Assembly (NCBI GenBank): GCA_013151235.1
Contig: JAADIO010000045.1
Coordinates: forward strand, 1-9,833
DNA length: 9,833 bases
Direction: 5' to 3'
Origin: Deltaproteobacteria bacterium
GTDB taxonomy: Bacteria; CG2-30-53-67
How positions within the stretch are numbered: position 1 is the first letter of the stretch; every line of letters starts with the position of its first letter. This document shows, piece after piece, positions 1 to 6,696 of the stretch. The notes under the pieces are model-generated. The model was given only the letters and a program-made list of their open reading frames with translations. It searched no databases and had not been told where the DNA came from. The position numbers and the translations under genes were made by a program.

Positions 1-37
1 GGATATAACAACTTCCCAATCCCACATCATTTAAGGT

Positions 38-80
38 GGGGCAGGAGTACTTTTTTTTCTTGACAACTGTCAACCATATC
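38..80. repeat. REP-like tract, inverted relative to 9757-9794
   Basis: Read on the minus strand, this tract shows TATGGTTGACAGTTG followed by an A-rich run and CCTGCCCC. The right end of the window, read on the plus strand, shows ATGGCTGACAGTTGG, an A-rich run and CCTGCCCC. The two copies are therefore homologous and face opposite ways. Each is fused to a truncated copy of the CGTAAAAAGTC repeat element. The style resembles REP sequences associated with tyrosine transposases, which is inference. Bases 1-37 show nothing recognisable. Confidence 0.55.
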
Positions 81-119
81 AGCCTGTCGAAGGGCTTCGT
101 GACTTTTTACGAGACCATC
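76..119 (-). repeat. Truncated copy of the CGTAAAAAGTC repeat element (copy 0)
   Basis: The minus strand begins GATGGTCTCGTAAAAAGTC and continues into CACGAAGCCCTTCGAC, which matches the left end of the complete copy at 2793-3121. The other end is missing and the sequence runs directly into the REP-like tract at 38-80. It begins only 4 bp past the queA stop codon, so any transcript of the operon reads straight into it. Confidence 0.75.
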
Positions 120-123
120 ATTT

Positions 124-1194
124 TTAAAGGATCAGCATCGCATCCCCATAGGAATAAAAACGGTACTTCTTTTCAATGGCCTCCCGGTAGGCCTCATCGA
201 CCCGCTCTTTCCCGGCAAAGGCCGATACCAGCACGAGGAGGGTGGAGCGGGGAAGATGAAAGTTGGTCATTAACCCGTCTATGGCCCGGAAACCGTACCC
301 CGGCAGAATAAAGAGATCCGTCTTCGCCGTACCGGCGCGGACCTCTCCTTCCTCCCCGACGGCCGATTCCAGGGCTCGCGTCGTCGTCGTCCCGACGGCA
401 ATCACTCGCCGATTCTCTCTGCGCGCACGATGAATCATGCTCGCCGTTTCGTCACCGATGGTATACCATTCGGAATCCATCCGATGCGTCCGGATGTCCT
501 CCACCTGGACCGGCTTGAAGGTCCCGTAGCCGACATGGAGGGTCACAAAAGCCGTCTCCATCCCCGCGTCCCGGAGACGGGCAAGGAGACGCTCCGTAAA
601 GTGAAGCCCTGCCGTCGGGGCCGCCACGGCGCCCGGCCGTTTCGCATAGACCGTCTGATACCGATCCCGGTCCGCATCGGCATTGACTCCGTCTCCATTT
701 CGATGGATATAGGGCGGCAGCGGAACCGTTCCATACCGTTCCAGATAATCGAACAGAACGCGGGGGACCTCAAAACGGACAAGCCGTTTCCCTTCCCCGG
801 AGATCTCTTCCACCACGCAGCTGCCCTCCCCCGGCAGGAGGATCCGGGTCCCTACCGAGACCTTCCCCCGAGTCAGAACCTCCCAAAGATTCTCTCCGAG
901 ATCCCGAAGGAGAAAGATCTCGATCCGCCCGCCCGTCTCCTTCTTTCCGATCAGGCGTGCCGGAAAGACCCGTGTATCATTCAGAACCAACAGGTCCCCC
1001 CGCCGGAGAATTGCCGGAAGGTCAAAGACATTCCGGTGCGACACGCCGCCCCCGGACCGGTCGAGAACCATCAGACGGGCATGATCCCGCCTGGTCTTCG
1101 GCTCCTGTGCAATACGGTCTTCGTCAAGAAGATAATCATAACTGGACAATCGAAAATCGGACAAGAAGACCTCATTCAAGTAACGAGAAAACAT
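124..1194 (-). CDS. queA: S-adenosylmethionine:tRNA ribosyltransferase-isomerase QueA
   Basis: QueA transfers and rearranges the ribosyl part of S-adenosylmethionine onto the preQ1 base at tRNA position 34, giving epoxyqueuosine; it is cytosolic. Family signatures are present in order: LIAQEP-like IAQEPKTRRDHARLMVLD near the N-terminus, the AAPTAGLHFT block, HVGYGTFKPV, VGTTTTRALES, GLMTNFHLPRSTLL and the C-terminal YSYGDAMLIL. The length of 356 aa is normal for the family. The ATG at 1194 lies 6 nt after the queH stop but has a poorly spaced AGGA. An internal TTG at 1164 (346 aa, starting MSDFRLSSYDY) follows GAGG by about 5 nt and fits the usual family start better, so the true start may be there. 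It is the last gene of the operon and lies next to queH, the next pathway step. Confidence 0.95.
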   Translation of the reverse strand: MFSRYLNEVFLSDFRLSSYDYLLDEDRIAQEPKTRRDHARLMVLDRSGGGVSHRNVFDLPAILRRGDLLVLNDTRVFPARLIGKKETGGRIEIFLLRDLGENLWEVLTRGKVSVGTRILLPGEGSCVVEEISGEGKRLVRFEVPRVLFDYLERYGTVPLPPYIHRNGDGVNADADRDRYQTVYAKRPGAVAAPTAGLHFTERLLARLRDAGMETAFVTLHVGYGTFKPVQVEDIRTHRMDSEWYTIGDETASMIHRARRENRRVIAVGTTTTRALESAVGEEGEVRAGTAKTDLFILPGYGFRAIDGLMTNFHLPRSTLLVLVSAFAGKERVDEAYREAIEKKYRFYSYGDAMLIL

Positions 1195-1200
1195 GTTTCC

Positions 1201-1740
1201 TTATTTCCCGGGACGCAGCCGGTAGCGTTCCATCTCGCTGTAGATGCAGCCGCAATAGGGCTGGCGATACATCCCCAACTTCCGGGACCGGTCGGCTCCC
1301 TCTTTCCATCCCGGACGAAAATCTTCGTAAATAAACGGGACCCCTGCCTTCTCCCCCGCCTCCTCAGCGATTTGCCGGATCAGGTCATGCTTCTGATAAA
1401 TACTGTAGAGAAGCGTCGTGGAAAAACCGTCAAAGTTTCCCGCACGGGCCTCCTCTGCCGCAGAGGCAAGCCTCATCCGGTAACAGTATCGACAACGGTC
1501 TTCTTCACGAAAAACCACTTCCCGGAGAAATTCCTTCAACTGATCATCCTCCCGCACCTTGAGGGGAAGGTCAATCGAATCGGCATAATCAACGAGAGTA
1601 GCCAGCCGCTTCTTCCACTCCCGGTAGGGATGGATGTTGGGGTTAAAAAAATACCCGGTGACCTCCCGATCCGCCCGGCGGAGCCGGTCGAGGGGATAAA
1701 CCGAACAGGGCCCGCAGCAGATATGAAGAAGAAGTTTCAA
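1201..1740 (-). CDS. queH: Epoxyqueuosine reductase QueH (DUF208 family)
   Basis: QueH reduces epoxyqueuosine to queuosine in tRNA. It is the cobalamin-independent alternative to QueG. The 179-aa protein starts with LLHICCGPC (Cys8, Cys9, Cys12), followed by [11 protein letters not shown], the CRYCYRMR pair (Cys83, Cys86), GFSTTLLYS and PYCGCIYSE (Cys163, Cys165). This is the cysteine layout of the family, and the cysteines are candidate ligands for its iron-sulfur cluster and extra metal. The start is a TTG that overlaps the ruvB stop by 4 nt (TTGA), preceded by GGGAGA at good spacing, so translation is probably coupled to ruvB. Its product acts directly on the QueA product encoded downstream. 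Confidence 0.93.
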   Translation of the reverse strand: MKLLLHICCGPCSVYPLDRLRRADREVTGYFFNPNIHPYREWKKRLATLVDYADSIDLPLKVREDDQLKEFLREVVFREEDRCRYCYRMRLASAAEEARAGNFDGFSTTLLYSIYQKHDLIRQIAEEAGEKAGVPFIYEDFRPGWKEGADRSRKLGMYRQPYCGCIYSEMERYRLRPGK

Positions 1741-2780
1741 AACATTTCTCCCTGGGCAAGCCCGTCCTGACCGGTCCGGCCCGGAGGATAAGGGACCCCG
1801 AAATGTTCATAGGCAATCCGGGTGGCCACCCGTCCCCGGGGAGTGCGTGCCAGGTATCCGTGCTGAATCAGGTAGGGCTCAAAAACATCTTCAATCGTGT
1901 CGCGCTCCTCCCCGATGGCCGCCGAAAGGGTGGAAATCCCGACCGGCCCCCCGTCGAACTTCTCGATCAATGTCCGGATCAGTTTCTGGTCCATATGGTC
2001 CAGCCCCAGGGGGTCCACATCAAGCTGGAGCAGGGCCCGGTCGGCAATCGTCCGGGTGATGATCCCGTCCCCCTCCACCTCGGCAAAATCCCGGACCCGC
2101 CGCAGGAGACGATTGGCGATCCGCGGTGTTCCCCTGGACCGCCGGGCGATTTCATAGCCCCCCTCCTCTTCGACCTTCACGGAAAGAAGCCGGGCGGAAC
2201 GAATAACGATTCTCGTCAGGTCCTCGACCCCGTAGAAGTTGAGCCGATCGACCACCCCGAACCGGTCCCGAAGGGGCGACGTCAGAAGCCCGGCCCGGGT
2301 CGTCGCCCCCACCAGGGTGAAACGGGGAAGATCGAGTTTGATCACCCGGGCCGACGGCCCTTCGCCCAACATGATATCAAGCTGGAAATCCTCCATGGCC
2401 GGGTAGAGGAGTTCCTCCACCGTCCGGTTCAGCCGGTGGATCTCATCAACGAAGAGGACGTCCCGATCCTTGAGATTGGTCAGGACGGCCGCAAGATCCC
2501 CCGGACGTTCCAGGACCGGACCGGAAGTCGCCTTGATATTGACTCCCATCTCCGACGCAATAATATGAGAAAGAGTGGTTTTCCCCAACCCCGGAGGACC
2601 GTAAAGAAGGACATGATCCAGGGCCTCTCCCCGCCCCCGGGCCGCATCGACAAAAATCCGCAGATTCCTCTTCAGCTTCTCCTGCCCCACAAAATCCGTA
2701 AGAACGTTGGGCCGAAGACTCACATCAAGGGGAATCTCTTCCTCCTGCTTTTCCGGACTGATAATCCGATCTTCTTCCAT
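1737..2780 (-). CDS. ruvB: Holliday junction branch-migration helicase RuvB
   Basis: RuvB is the AAA+ ring motor that drives branch migration of Holliday junctions together with RuvA. The 347-aa product has the family start [17 protein letters not shown] (about residues 21-37), Walker [10 protein letters not shown] (61-69), Walker B LFVDEIH (109-115), sensor GATTRAG (158-164), the arginine-finger segment PLRDRF (169-174), and a C-terminal winged-helix domain with [13 protein letters not shown]. Nothing is missing. The gene follows ruvA but is separated from it by an inserted 329-bp repeat element. Its ribosome-binding site appears to be AAGG in AAGGCATAAGCT just before the ATG, and part of that is the duplicated target sequence of the insertion. 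Confidence 0.97.
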   Translation of the reverse strand: MEEDRIISPEKQEEEIPLDVSLRPNVLTDFVGQEKLKRNLRIFVDAARGRGEALDHVLLYGPPGLGKTTLSHIIASEMGVNIKATSGPVLERPGDLAAVLTNLKDRDVLFVDEIHRLNRTVEELLYPAMEDFQLDIMLGEGPSARVIKLDLPRFTLVGATTRAGLLTSPLRDRFGVVDRLNFYGVEDLTRIVIRSARLLSVKVEEEGGYEIARRSRGTPRIANRLLRRVRDFAEVEGDGIITRTIADRALLQLDVDPLGLDHMDQKLIRTLIEKFDGGPVGISTLSAAIGEERDTIEDVFEPYLIQHGYLARTPRGRVATRIAYEHFGVPYPPGRTGQDGLAQGEMF

Positions 2781-2785
2781 AGCTT

Positions 2786-2792
2786 ATGCCTT
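2786..2792. repeat. Left target-site duplication of repeat element copy A
   Basis: ATGCCTT occurs here and again at 3122-3128, immediately outside the inverted-repeat ends of the element. The match extends to 8 bp (ATGCCTTG) if the first G of the element is counted. On the ruvB strand it reads AAGGCAT, which supplies the probable ruvB Shine-Dalgarno. Confidence 0.7.
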
Positions 2793-3121
2793 GATGGTCT
2801 CGTAAAAAGTCACGAAGCCCTTCGACCCTTCGGCCAGCTCAGGACAGGCCCTTCGGCTGGCTCAGGACAGGCCCTTCGATGCTTCGATAAACTCAGCACA
2901 GGCCCGCTCAGGGCGAACGGTGTAAGTTATTGATATTCCGTTCGTGTGGTTCGGCGAACTTCCGAGCATGGTGAGCTTGCCGAACCACATGCTCGGAAAA
3001 TTTAATGGACCGTTCGTGGTGAGCTTGCCGAACCACATGCTCGGAAAATTTAATGGACCGTTCGTGGTGAGCCTGTCGAACCATGAACGGAATCCGGAAA
3101 ACAACTCTTTACGACTTCATC
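2793..3121. mobile_element. MITE/REP-like element copy A between ruvA and ruvB
   Basis: This is a 329-bp non-coding element. One end is GATGGTCTCGTAAAAAGTC and the other, read on the opposite strand, is GATGAAGTCGTAAAGAGTT, so the termini are imperfect inverted repeats. ATGCCTT direct repeats flank it. The inside is a patchwork of short inverted repeats (CCCTTCGA, GCTCAGGACAGG, CCGTTCGTGGTGAG, TCCGAGCATG with CATGCTCGGA), able to fold into several hairpins. It also contains a perfect 48-bp tandem duplication at 2970-3065. Open frames over it are low-complexity translations of the repeat and are not real genes. It fills nearly all of the 368-bp ruvA-ruvB gap, which would be 32 bp without it. 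Confidence 0.85.
2970..3065. repeat. 48-bp tandem duplication inside element copy A
   Basis: Two adjacent 48-bp units start at 2970 and 3018, each beginning GGTGAGCTTGCCGAACC and ending ATGGACCGTTCGT. A third start at 3066 diverges to GGTGAGCCTGTCG. One such unit (with AAGCTT in place of AATTT) is also present in the copy at 9604-9756, and none is present in the copy at 5254-5423. Members of the family therefore differ by modular gain and loss. Confidence 0.85.
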
Positions 3122-3128
3122 ATGCCTT
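3122..3128. repeat. Right target-site duplication of repeat element copy A
   Basis: This second ATGCCTT copy is immediately outside the CATC terminus of the element and matches 2786-2792. Confidence 0.7.
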
Positions 3129-3148
3129 GCTTCCCTCGCAAGAAACCA

Positions 3149-3754
3149 TCAAGCCTTTGAGAGCGAACGAAGGGACTCACGAATCAATTCTTCGACGGAA
3201 CGTCCTTCCTCTTCGGAAGCGAGACCCCGGATGATCTCGGCCACCTCTCCCCGCTTGTACCCTAAATGAATCAGGGCCGCCACTGCGTCCTTATAAGGAC
3301 ACTCCTCCAGCACCTCCCTGTTGGCGGTTCCACCCCCCTCTGTATCGAGGCCGGGAGGGACCTTGTCCTTCAGCTCCATACAGATCCGTTCCGCCGTTTT
3401 CCGCCCCACGCCGGGAATCCCGCTCAACCGTCCGACATCTTCGTCCAGAATCGCCGAGCGGAGACTTCCCGCATCCAACCCGGACAGAATGGCCAATGCC
3501 ATTTTCGGTCCGATCTTGGAAACGGAAATGAGCAATTTGAAAAACTCCTTTTCCGAGGCGGTCAGAAATCCGAAGATCTGAATGGCATCTTCCCGGACAT
3601 GGGTATGGGTCTTCAGGCGGACCGGTTCCCCGATCTCGGGCAACTGGTCATAGGTAGAAAGAGGAATGGAGACTTGATACCCCACGCCGCCCACATCAAC
3701 AATAATCTCGGAAGGGACCTTCGACTCCAGCACCCCTTTGAGCTGTGCAATCAT
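3149..3754 (-). CDS. ruvA: Holliday junction DNA-binding protein RuvA
   Basis: RuvA forms tetramers that hold the four-way junction and load RuvB. The 201-aa protein has an N-terminal OB-fold (about residues 1-62, MIAQLKGVLE to AIQIFGF). Two helix-hairpin-helix motifs follow: VSKIGPKMALAIL (about 78-90) and LSGIPGVGRKTAERI (about 110-124). After a flexible acidic/Gly linker (about 131-150) comes the C-terminal RuvB-binding domain (about 151-201, YKDAVAALIHLGYKRGE). Length and layout are typical. It begins 20 nt after the ruvC stop with only a weak Shine-Dalgarno, so it is probably translated from the shared mRNA. Its downstream partner ruvB has been pushed away by a repeat insertion. Confidence 0.97.
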   Translation of the reverse strand: MIAQLKGVLESKVPSEIIVDVGGVGYQVSIPLSTYDQLPEIGEPVRLKTHTHVREDAIQIFGFLTASEKEFFKLLISVSKIGPKMALAILSGLDAGSLRSAILDEDVGRLSGIPGVGRKTAERICMELKDKVPPGLDTEGGGTANREVLEECPYKDAVAALIHLGYKRGEVAEIIRGLASEEEGRSVEELIRESLRSLSKA

Positions 3755-3774
3755 AATGAGTCATCCGGGTTATG

Positions 3775-4275
3775 TTATCGGGCCAGGACTTTCATTTTCA
3801 GATTCATCTCCCGGGAATGACTGTGGCAGATGGCCAGCGCCAGGGCATCGGAGGCATCATAGGGCTCGGGAAGTTCCGCGAGAGAGAGGAGGGCTTTGAC
3901 CATATGTTGAACCTGGCTCTTTTCTGCCCGGCCGGAACCGGCCAGTGTCTTTTTGACCTCCGCCGGGGTGTACTCCACCACCTCCAGCCCCTGGTTGACC
4001 GCCGCCAGGATCGCCACTCCGCGGGCATGTCCAAGTTTCAGAGCAGACTGTACATTCCGGGCCACAAAGATGTTCTCAATTGAGACCACGTCCGGTCGAT
4101 AGCGCTCCATGACAATTTTCAATTCACTGTAGATCCGTTTGAGACGGGAGGAAATGGGAGAAGAGGAAGAGGTCCGGACAACACCGCAGGCAAGATAGTG
4201 AAGGGAGGTCTGCTCTTCATGGATGATCCCGAACCCGGTCCGCACCGAACCGGGATCCACGCCCAGGATACGCAC
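3775..4275 (-). CDS. ruvC: Crossover junction endodeoxyribonuclease RuvC
   Basis: RuvC cuts Holliday junctions symmetrically after RuvAB branch migration. The 166-aa protein carries the expected acidic catalytic residues of the RNase H-like fold: Asp7 in LGVDPGSVRTGFG, Glu67 in SIENIF, and Asp140 and Asp143 in YDASDALALAICH. The block ARNVQSALKLGHARG is also typical. The start is GTG, placed directly after the yebC stop codon with no spacer, and GAGAGGG/AGG sequences inside the yebC end can act as the ribosome-binding site. The tight junction supports co-transcription with yebC. Confidence 0.96.
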   Translation of the reverse strand: MRILGVDPGSVRTGFGIIHEEQTSLHYLACGVVRTSSSSPISSRLKRIYSELKIVMERYRPDVVSIENIFVARNVQSALKLGHARGVAILAAVNQGLEVVEYTPAEVKKTLAGSGRAEKSQVQHMVKALLSLAELPEPYDASDALALAICHSHSREMNLKMKVLAR

Positions 4276-5025
4276 TCAGGCACCTACCCTCTCAATGACT
4301 TCATCATCAATATCGAAATTGGCATGGACGGCGTTCACATCATCGTTGTCTTCCAGCGCCGCCAAAAGCTTCAACATCTGTTCCGCCTCTTTGCCTTCCA
4401 GTCGGACCGTAGTACTCGGGATCTTCGTAATCTCGGTCAGGGACAATTCAAGTCCCGCCTCCTCCAGACTCTTTTTGACCGCCTCGAAATCACCCGGCTC
4501 CATCGTAATCTCAAAGGTGTCCCCGCCGGCCTGAACATCCTCGGCACCCGCCTCCAGGGCAAGCTCCATCAGACGGTCTTCGTCCACCTTCGTCTTTTCA
4601 ACAGCGATCAACCCCCGTGTCTGGAACATCCAGGCCACACAGCCGTTTTCCCCCAGGTTCCCGTTATGTTTGGAAAAGATATGACGGACCTCGGCAACGG
4701 TCCGGTTCTTGTTGTCCGTCAGGGTCTCCACCAGCACGGCCACCCCGCCGGGTCCATATCCTTCATAAGTAAATTCTTCGTAACTGATGCCCGGAAGCTC
4801 GCCCGTTCCCTTCTGGATGGCCCGTTTAATATTATCGGCCGGCATATTGACATCCTTGGCCTTCATCACCACCGTCCGAAGCCGGGGATTCGCCGATAGA
4901 TCTCCGCCGCCGATCCGGGCCGCCACGGTAATCTCCTTGATCAGTTTTGTAAAGACCTTCCCCCGCTTTGCATCTGTTGCCGATTTCTTATACTTGATCG
5001 TTGCCCATTTTGAATGGCCTGACAT
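4276..5025 (-). CDS. yebC: YebC/PmpR/TACO1 family protein
   Basis: This is a 249-aa protein with the hallmark start [14 protein letters not shown]. It also shows [46 protein letters not shown] and [13 protein letters not shown], all typical of the family. Such proteins were long annotated as transcriptional regulators. Related TACO1-type proteins act in translation, so the exact role here is open. The reading frame is open further upstream to 5139, but the start at 5025 is chosen because the family begins at MSGHSKW and AGAGGAG lies about 8 nt before this ATG. It is the first gene of the yebC-ruvCAB-queH-queA operon, an arrangement widespread in bacteria. Confidence 0.96.
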   Translation of the reverse strand: MSGHSKWATIKYKKSATDAKRGKVFTKLIKEITVAARIGGGDLSANPRLRTVVMKAKDVNMPADNIKRAIQKGTGELPGISYEEFTYEGYGPGGVAVLVETLTDNKNRTVAEVRHIFSKHNGNLGENGCVAWMFQTRGLIAVEKTKVDEDRLMELALEAGAEDVQAGGDTFEITMEPGDFEAVKKSLEEAGLELSLTEITKIPSTTVRLEGKEAEQMLKLLAALEDNDDVNAVHANFDIDDEVIERVGA

Positions 5026-5109
5026 TCCGACTGCTCCTCTTGACAAACATTTCACACCACAAGCCCCGGCGGCACAGATGCACCCTCCGGTATTGATCCG
5101 GACGAACAA

Positions 5110-5139
5110 TCCATACCATAACCGGGCGAGAAAAGTCAA
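5110..5139 (-). promoter_or_regulatory. Possible promoter of the yebC-ruvCAB-queHA operon
   Basis: On the minus strand, TTGACT (5139-5134) is followed after 18 bp by TATGGA (5115-5110). The -35 is close to consensus and the -10 is weak. It lies about 85 bp before the yebC ATG at 5025, in the only sizeable gap upstream of the operon. Confidence 0.4.
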
Positions 5140-5212
5140 GATCCGGCGATTTTTTTCAAAAGTCAGTTCGCCGACAAAAAAACGGCCGGTGGCACAACAA
5201 ACCGATCATTCT

Positions 5213-5241
5213 TTGAATCAGGAAAAAAACTGTGCTATGAT
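5213..5241 (+). promoter_or_regulatory. Sigma70-type promoter for the REC-pseudokinase gene
   Basis: TTGAAT (5213-5218), a 17-bp spacer and TATGAT (5236-5241) form a good promoter. A TG dinucleotide one base before the -10 gives an extended -10. Predicted transcription starts near 5248, just where the repeat element begins. Without the element the -10 would lie 34 nt upstream of the ATG at 5452, a normal distance. Confidence 0.65.
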
Positions 5242-5247
5242 TCAATT

Positions 5248-5253
5248 AAAATT
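5248..5253. repeat. Left target-site duplication of repeat element copy B
   Basis: AAAATT occurs here and at 5424-5429, immediately outside the GATG and CATC ends of the element. The match extends to AAAATTGAT (9 bp) because the element itself starts with GAT. Confidence 0.6.
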
Positions 5254-5423
5254 GATGCTCTCGTAAAAAGTCGTTTTCCGGATTCCGTTCATGGTTCGAC
5301 AGGCTCACCACGAACGGAATATCAATCACTTACACCGTTCGCCCTGAGCGGGCCTGTCCTGAGCCGGCCGAAGGGCCTGTCCTGAGCCGGTCGAAGGGCT
5401 TCGTGACTTTTTACGACACCATC
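5254..5423. mobile_element. MITE/REP-like element copy B in the 5' leader of the REC gene
   Basis: This 170-bp element is inverted relative to copy A. Its ends are GATGCTCTCGTAAAAAGTC and, on the opposite strand, GATGGTGTCGTAAAAAGTC, matching at 17 of 19 positions. Inside are GGTTCGACAGGCTCACCACG and duplicated GGCCTGTCCTGAGCCGG units. AAAATT direct repeats flank it. It sits between the promoter at 5213-5241 and the start codon at 5452, so it should be transcribed as a structured leader. The frame running over it on the minus strand is not a gene. Confidence 0.85.
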
Positions 5424-5429
5424 AAAATT
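5424..5429. repeat. Right target-site duplication of repeat element copy B
   Basis: This second AAAATT is directly after the CATC end of the element and extends to AAAATTGAT through 5432. Confidence 0.6.
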
Positions 5430-5451
5430 GATCACTTTCCCGGCCAAAATT

Positions 5452-6618
5452 ATGGTTCCCGAAAATAAATCCAGAATCCTTGTCGTTGACGATGACGAAA
5501 AATCGATCCTGGTTATCCGCGACCTTCTTGAATTCGAAGGATACCGGGTCTTTACTGCATCCAACGGCCGGGAGGCACTGGAGAAAATTGAGAAAACGGA
5601 GATGGACCTGGTCATCACCGACTTCCAGATGCCTGTGATGGACGGATTTGAACTTCTCCAGGCGATCAACCGGGGGTTTCCCGAACTGCCGGTCATCATG
5701 CTCACCGGCCAGTACCGGGAAGACATGGAGCGCGCGATCACCACCCTCAAGGAAGGTGCCTATGACTACATGCTCAAACCGGTCAACCTGACGAAACTTC
5801 GCAAATCGGTTTTTTCTACACTTCAGATCAGCCAGTCCAAACGGGAAAGCCGCGCCCTGACGGAAATTCTCGAGAAAACCCTGACCGAGCTGAACAAGAA
5901 GAGTGAAAAACTGGAAGAGCTGACCCGGATCCACAACGACCTGCTCAACATCATCTCCCAGGACCTCGAAGCCCCTCTAACGATCCTCACGGGGAGTTGC
6001 AAAATGCTTCTCAAGGAAGACGAGAAAACCATCCCGCCGAAATACAAGCAACTGATTGAACTGATCGGACGGCAGGGGGAAGACATTGAAGCCATTATCT
6101 CCGACCTCCTTGATCTGGCGGTCGTCGACACGGGACCGACGGAAATTCACAAAGTGGAGACGGGGCTTCAGAAGATCCTCGACAAGTGCCGCCGGAATCT
6201 CTACACCGTGGCCGAGAACAAGGGGATCACCATCGCAGTACAACCCCCCACGGGGCTCAAACCGGTCTATGCCGATGAGGCACGGATGAAACAGGTCTTC
6301 TTCAACCTGCTCCATCAGGCCATTCATCTGAGCAACCGGAACGGGGCCATCCGGGTCGGAATCATCCCCCTGGCCCGGGATCAAAGGGTGGAGATTCTCT
6401 TTCGGAGCAGCACAATCCTCCTCGACAGGATCCAGGAAATTTTTGAAGGAAAGGAAATCATCCCCGGGATCGACAAGCAGACCCGCTACCGCCTGAGTCA
6501 CTGCCGGGAAATCATCGAACTCCACGAAGGAAAGATCTGGGTGGAAGAGGGAATCGAAGGGGAGACACTCTTTTGCGTGCAGATTCCGAATCTCTTCATG
6601 AAACGGGAAAAGGACTGA
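5452..6618 (+). CDS. Response regulator fused to a degenerate histidine-kinase core
   Basis: This 388-aa protein has no signal peptide or membrane segment, so it is cytosolic. Residues about 7-125 form a complete REC domain: acidic cluster Asp13-Asp15, phosphoacceptor Asp57 in VITDFQMP, Thr85 in MLTG and Lys109 in LKPV. A coiled coil (about 126-163) leads into a HisKA-like helix, LLNIISQDLEAPLT, where the phosphoacceptor His is Gln170. The HATPase-like part keeps ADEARMKQVFFNLL, but the N-box Asn is Gln289, and no DxGxG or GLGL box is visible before REIIELHEGKIWVEE. It can probably receive phosphate but not make it, and may signal by protein contact. An upstream TTG at 5428 is in frame but lies at the repeat-element junction. 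The ATG gives the usual MVPENKSRILVVDDD start, though no clear Shine-Dalgarno is seen. No partner kinase is in the window. Confidence 0.88.
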   Translation: MVPENKSRILVVDDDEKSILVIRDLLEFEGYRVFTASNGREALEKIEKTEMDLVITDFQMPVMDGFELLQAINRGFPELPVIMLTGQYREDMERAITTLKEGAYDYMLKPVNLTKLRKSVFSTLQISQSKRESRALTEILEKTLTELNKKSEKLEELTRIHNDLLNIISQDLEAPLTILTGSCKMLLKEDEKTIPPKYKQLIELIGRQGEDIEAIISDLLDLAVVDTGPTEIHKVETGLQKILDKCRRNLYTVAENKGITIAVQPPTGLKPVYADEARMKQVFFNLLHQAIHLSNRNGAIRVGIIPLARDQRVEILFRSSTILLDRIQEIFEGKEIIPGIDKQTRYRLSHCREIIELHEGKIWVEEGIEGETLFCVQIPNLFMKREKD

Positions 6619-6696
6619 ATTCCGAGGCACAAAGGGGCAAAGGATGAAGAAGAAAACGGGAAAGCCGACACAGCAAAAAAGTGATCACTAAAATAC
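6619..6696. other. Convergent intergenic gap without an obvious terminator
   Basis: The REC gene and rnfB converge here. The short purine-rich stretch GGCACAAAGGGGCAAAGG resembles words in the rnfA-rnfB repeat and may be a repeat remnant. A perfect GTGATCAC palindrome is at 6681-6688. I see no GC-rich stem followed by a T-run. Confidence 0.35.

Noticed and set aside
430-1770. 446-codon open frame on the plus strand opposite queA and queH
   Set aside because: It is antisense to two clearly recognisable genes, its translation is rich in Pro, Arg and His without domain features, and it is explained by GC-rich codon bias.
1803-2933. 376-codon open frame on the plus strand opposite ruvB
   Set aside because: It is a shadow of ruvB that runs on into the repeat element, with no recognisable protein motif.
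2970-3065. Possible CRISPR array
   Set aside because: The 48-bp units are directly adjacent with no unique spacers and belong to a dispersed element; no cas genes are present.
2862-3234. Small frames with repeated NGPLNFPSMWFGKLT or SLPNHMLGKFNGPFVV peptides
   Set aside because: They are translations of the 48-bp tandem repeat in a non-coding element; the same words recur in the copy at 9604-9756.
4276-5139. Longer yebC start at 5139
   Set aside because: The family begins at MSGHSKW, and the ATG at 5025 has an AGAGGAG ribosome-binding site; the extension is Cys/Gly-rich and unlike the family.
5428-5451. TTG start at 5428 for the REC-pseudokinase gene
   Set aside because: The TTG falls in the right direct repeat of the inserted element; the ATG at 5452 gives a normal REC start.
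5422-5934. Minus-strand frame opposite the REC gene
   Set aside because: It is antisense to a well-supported REC domain and has no motif of its own.
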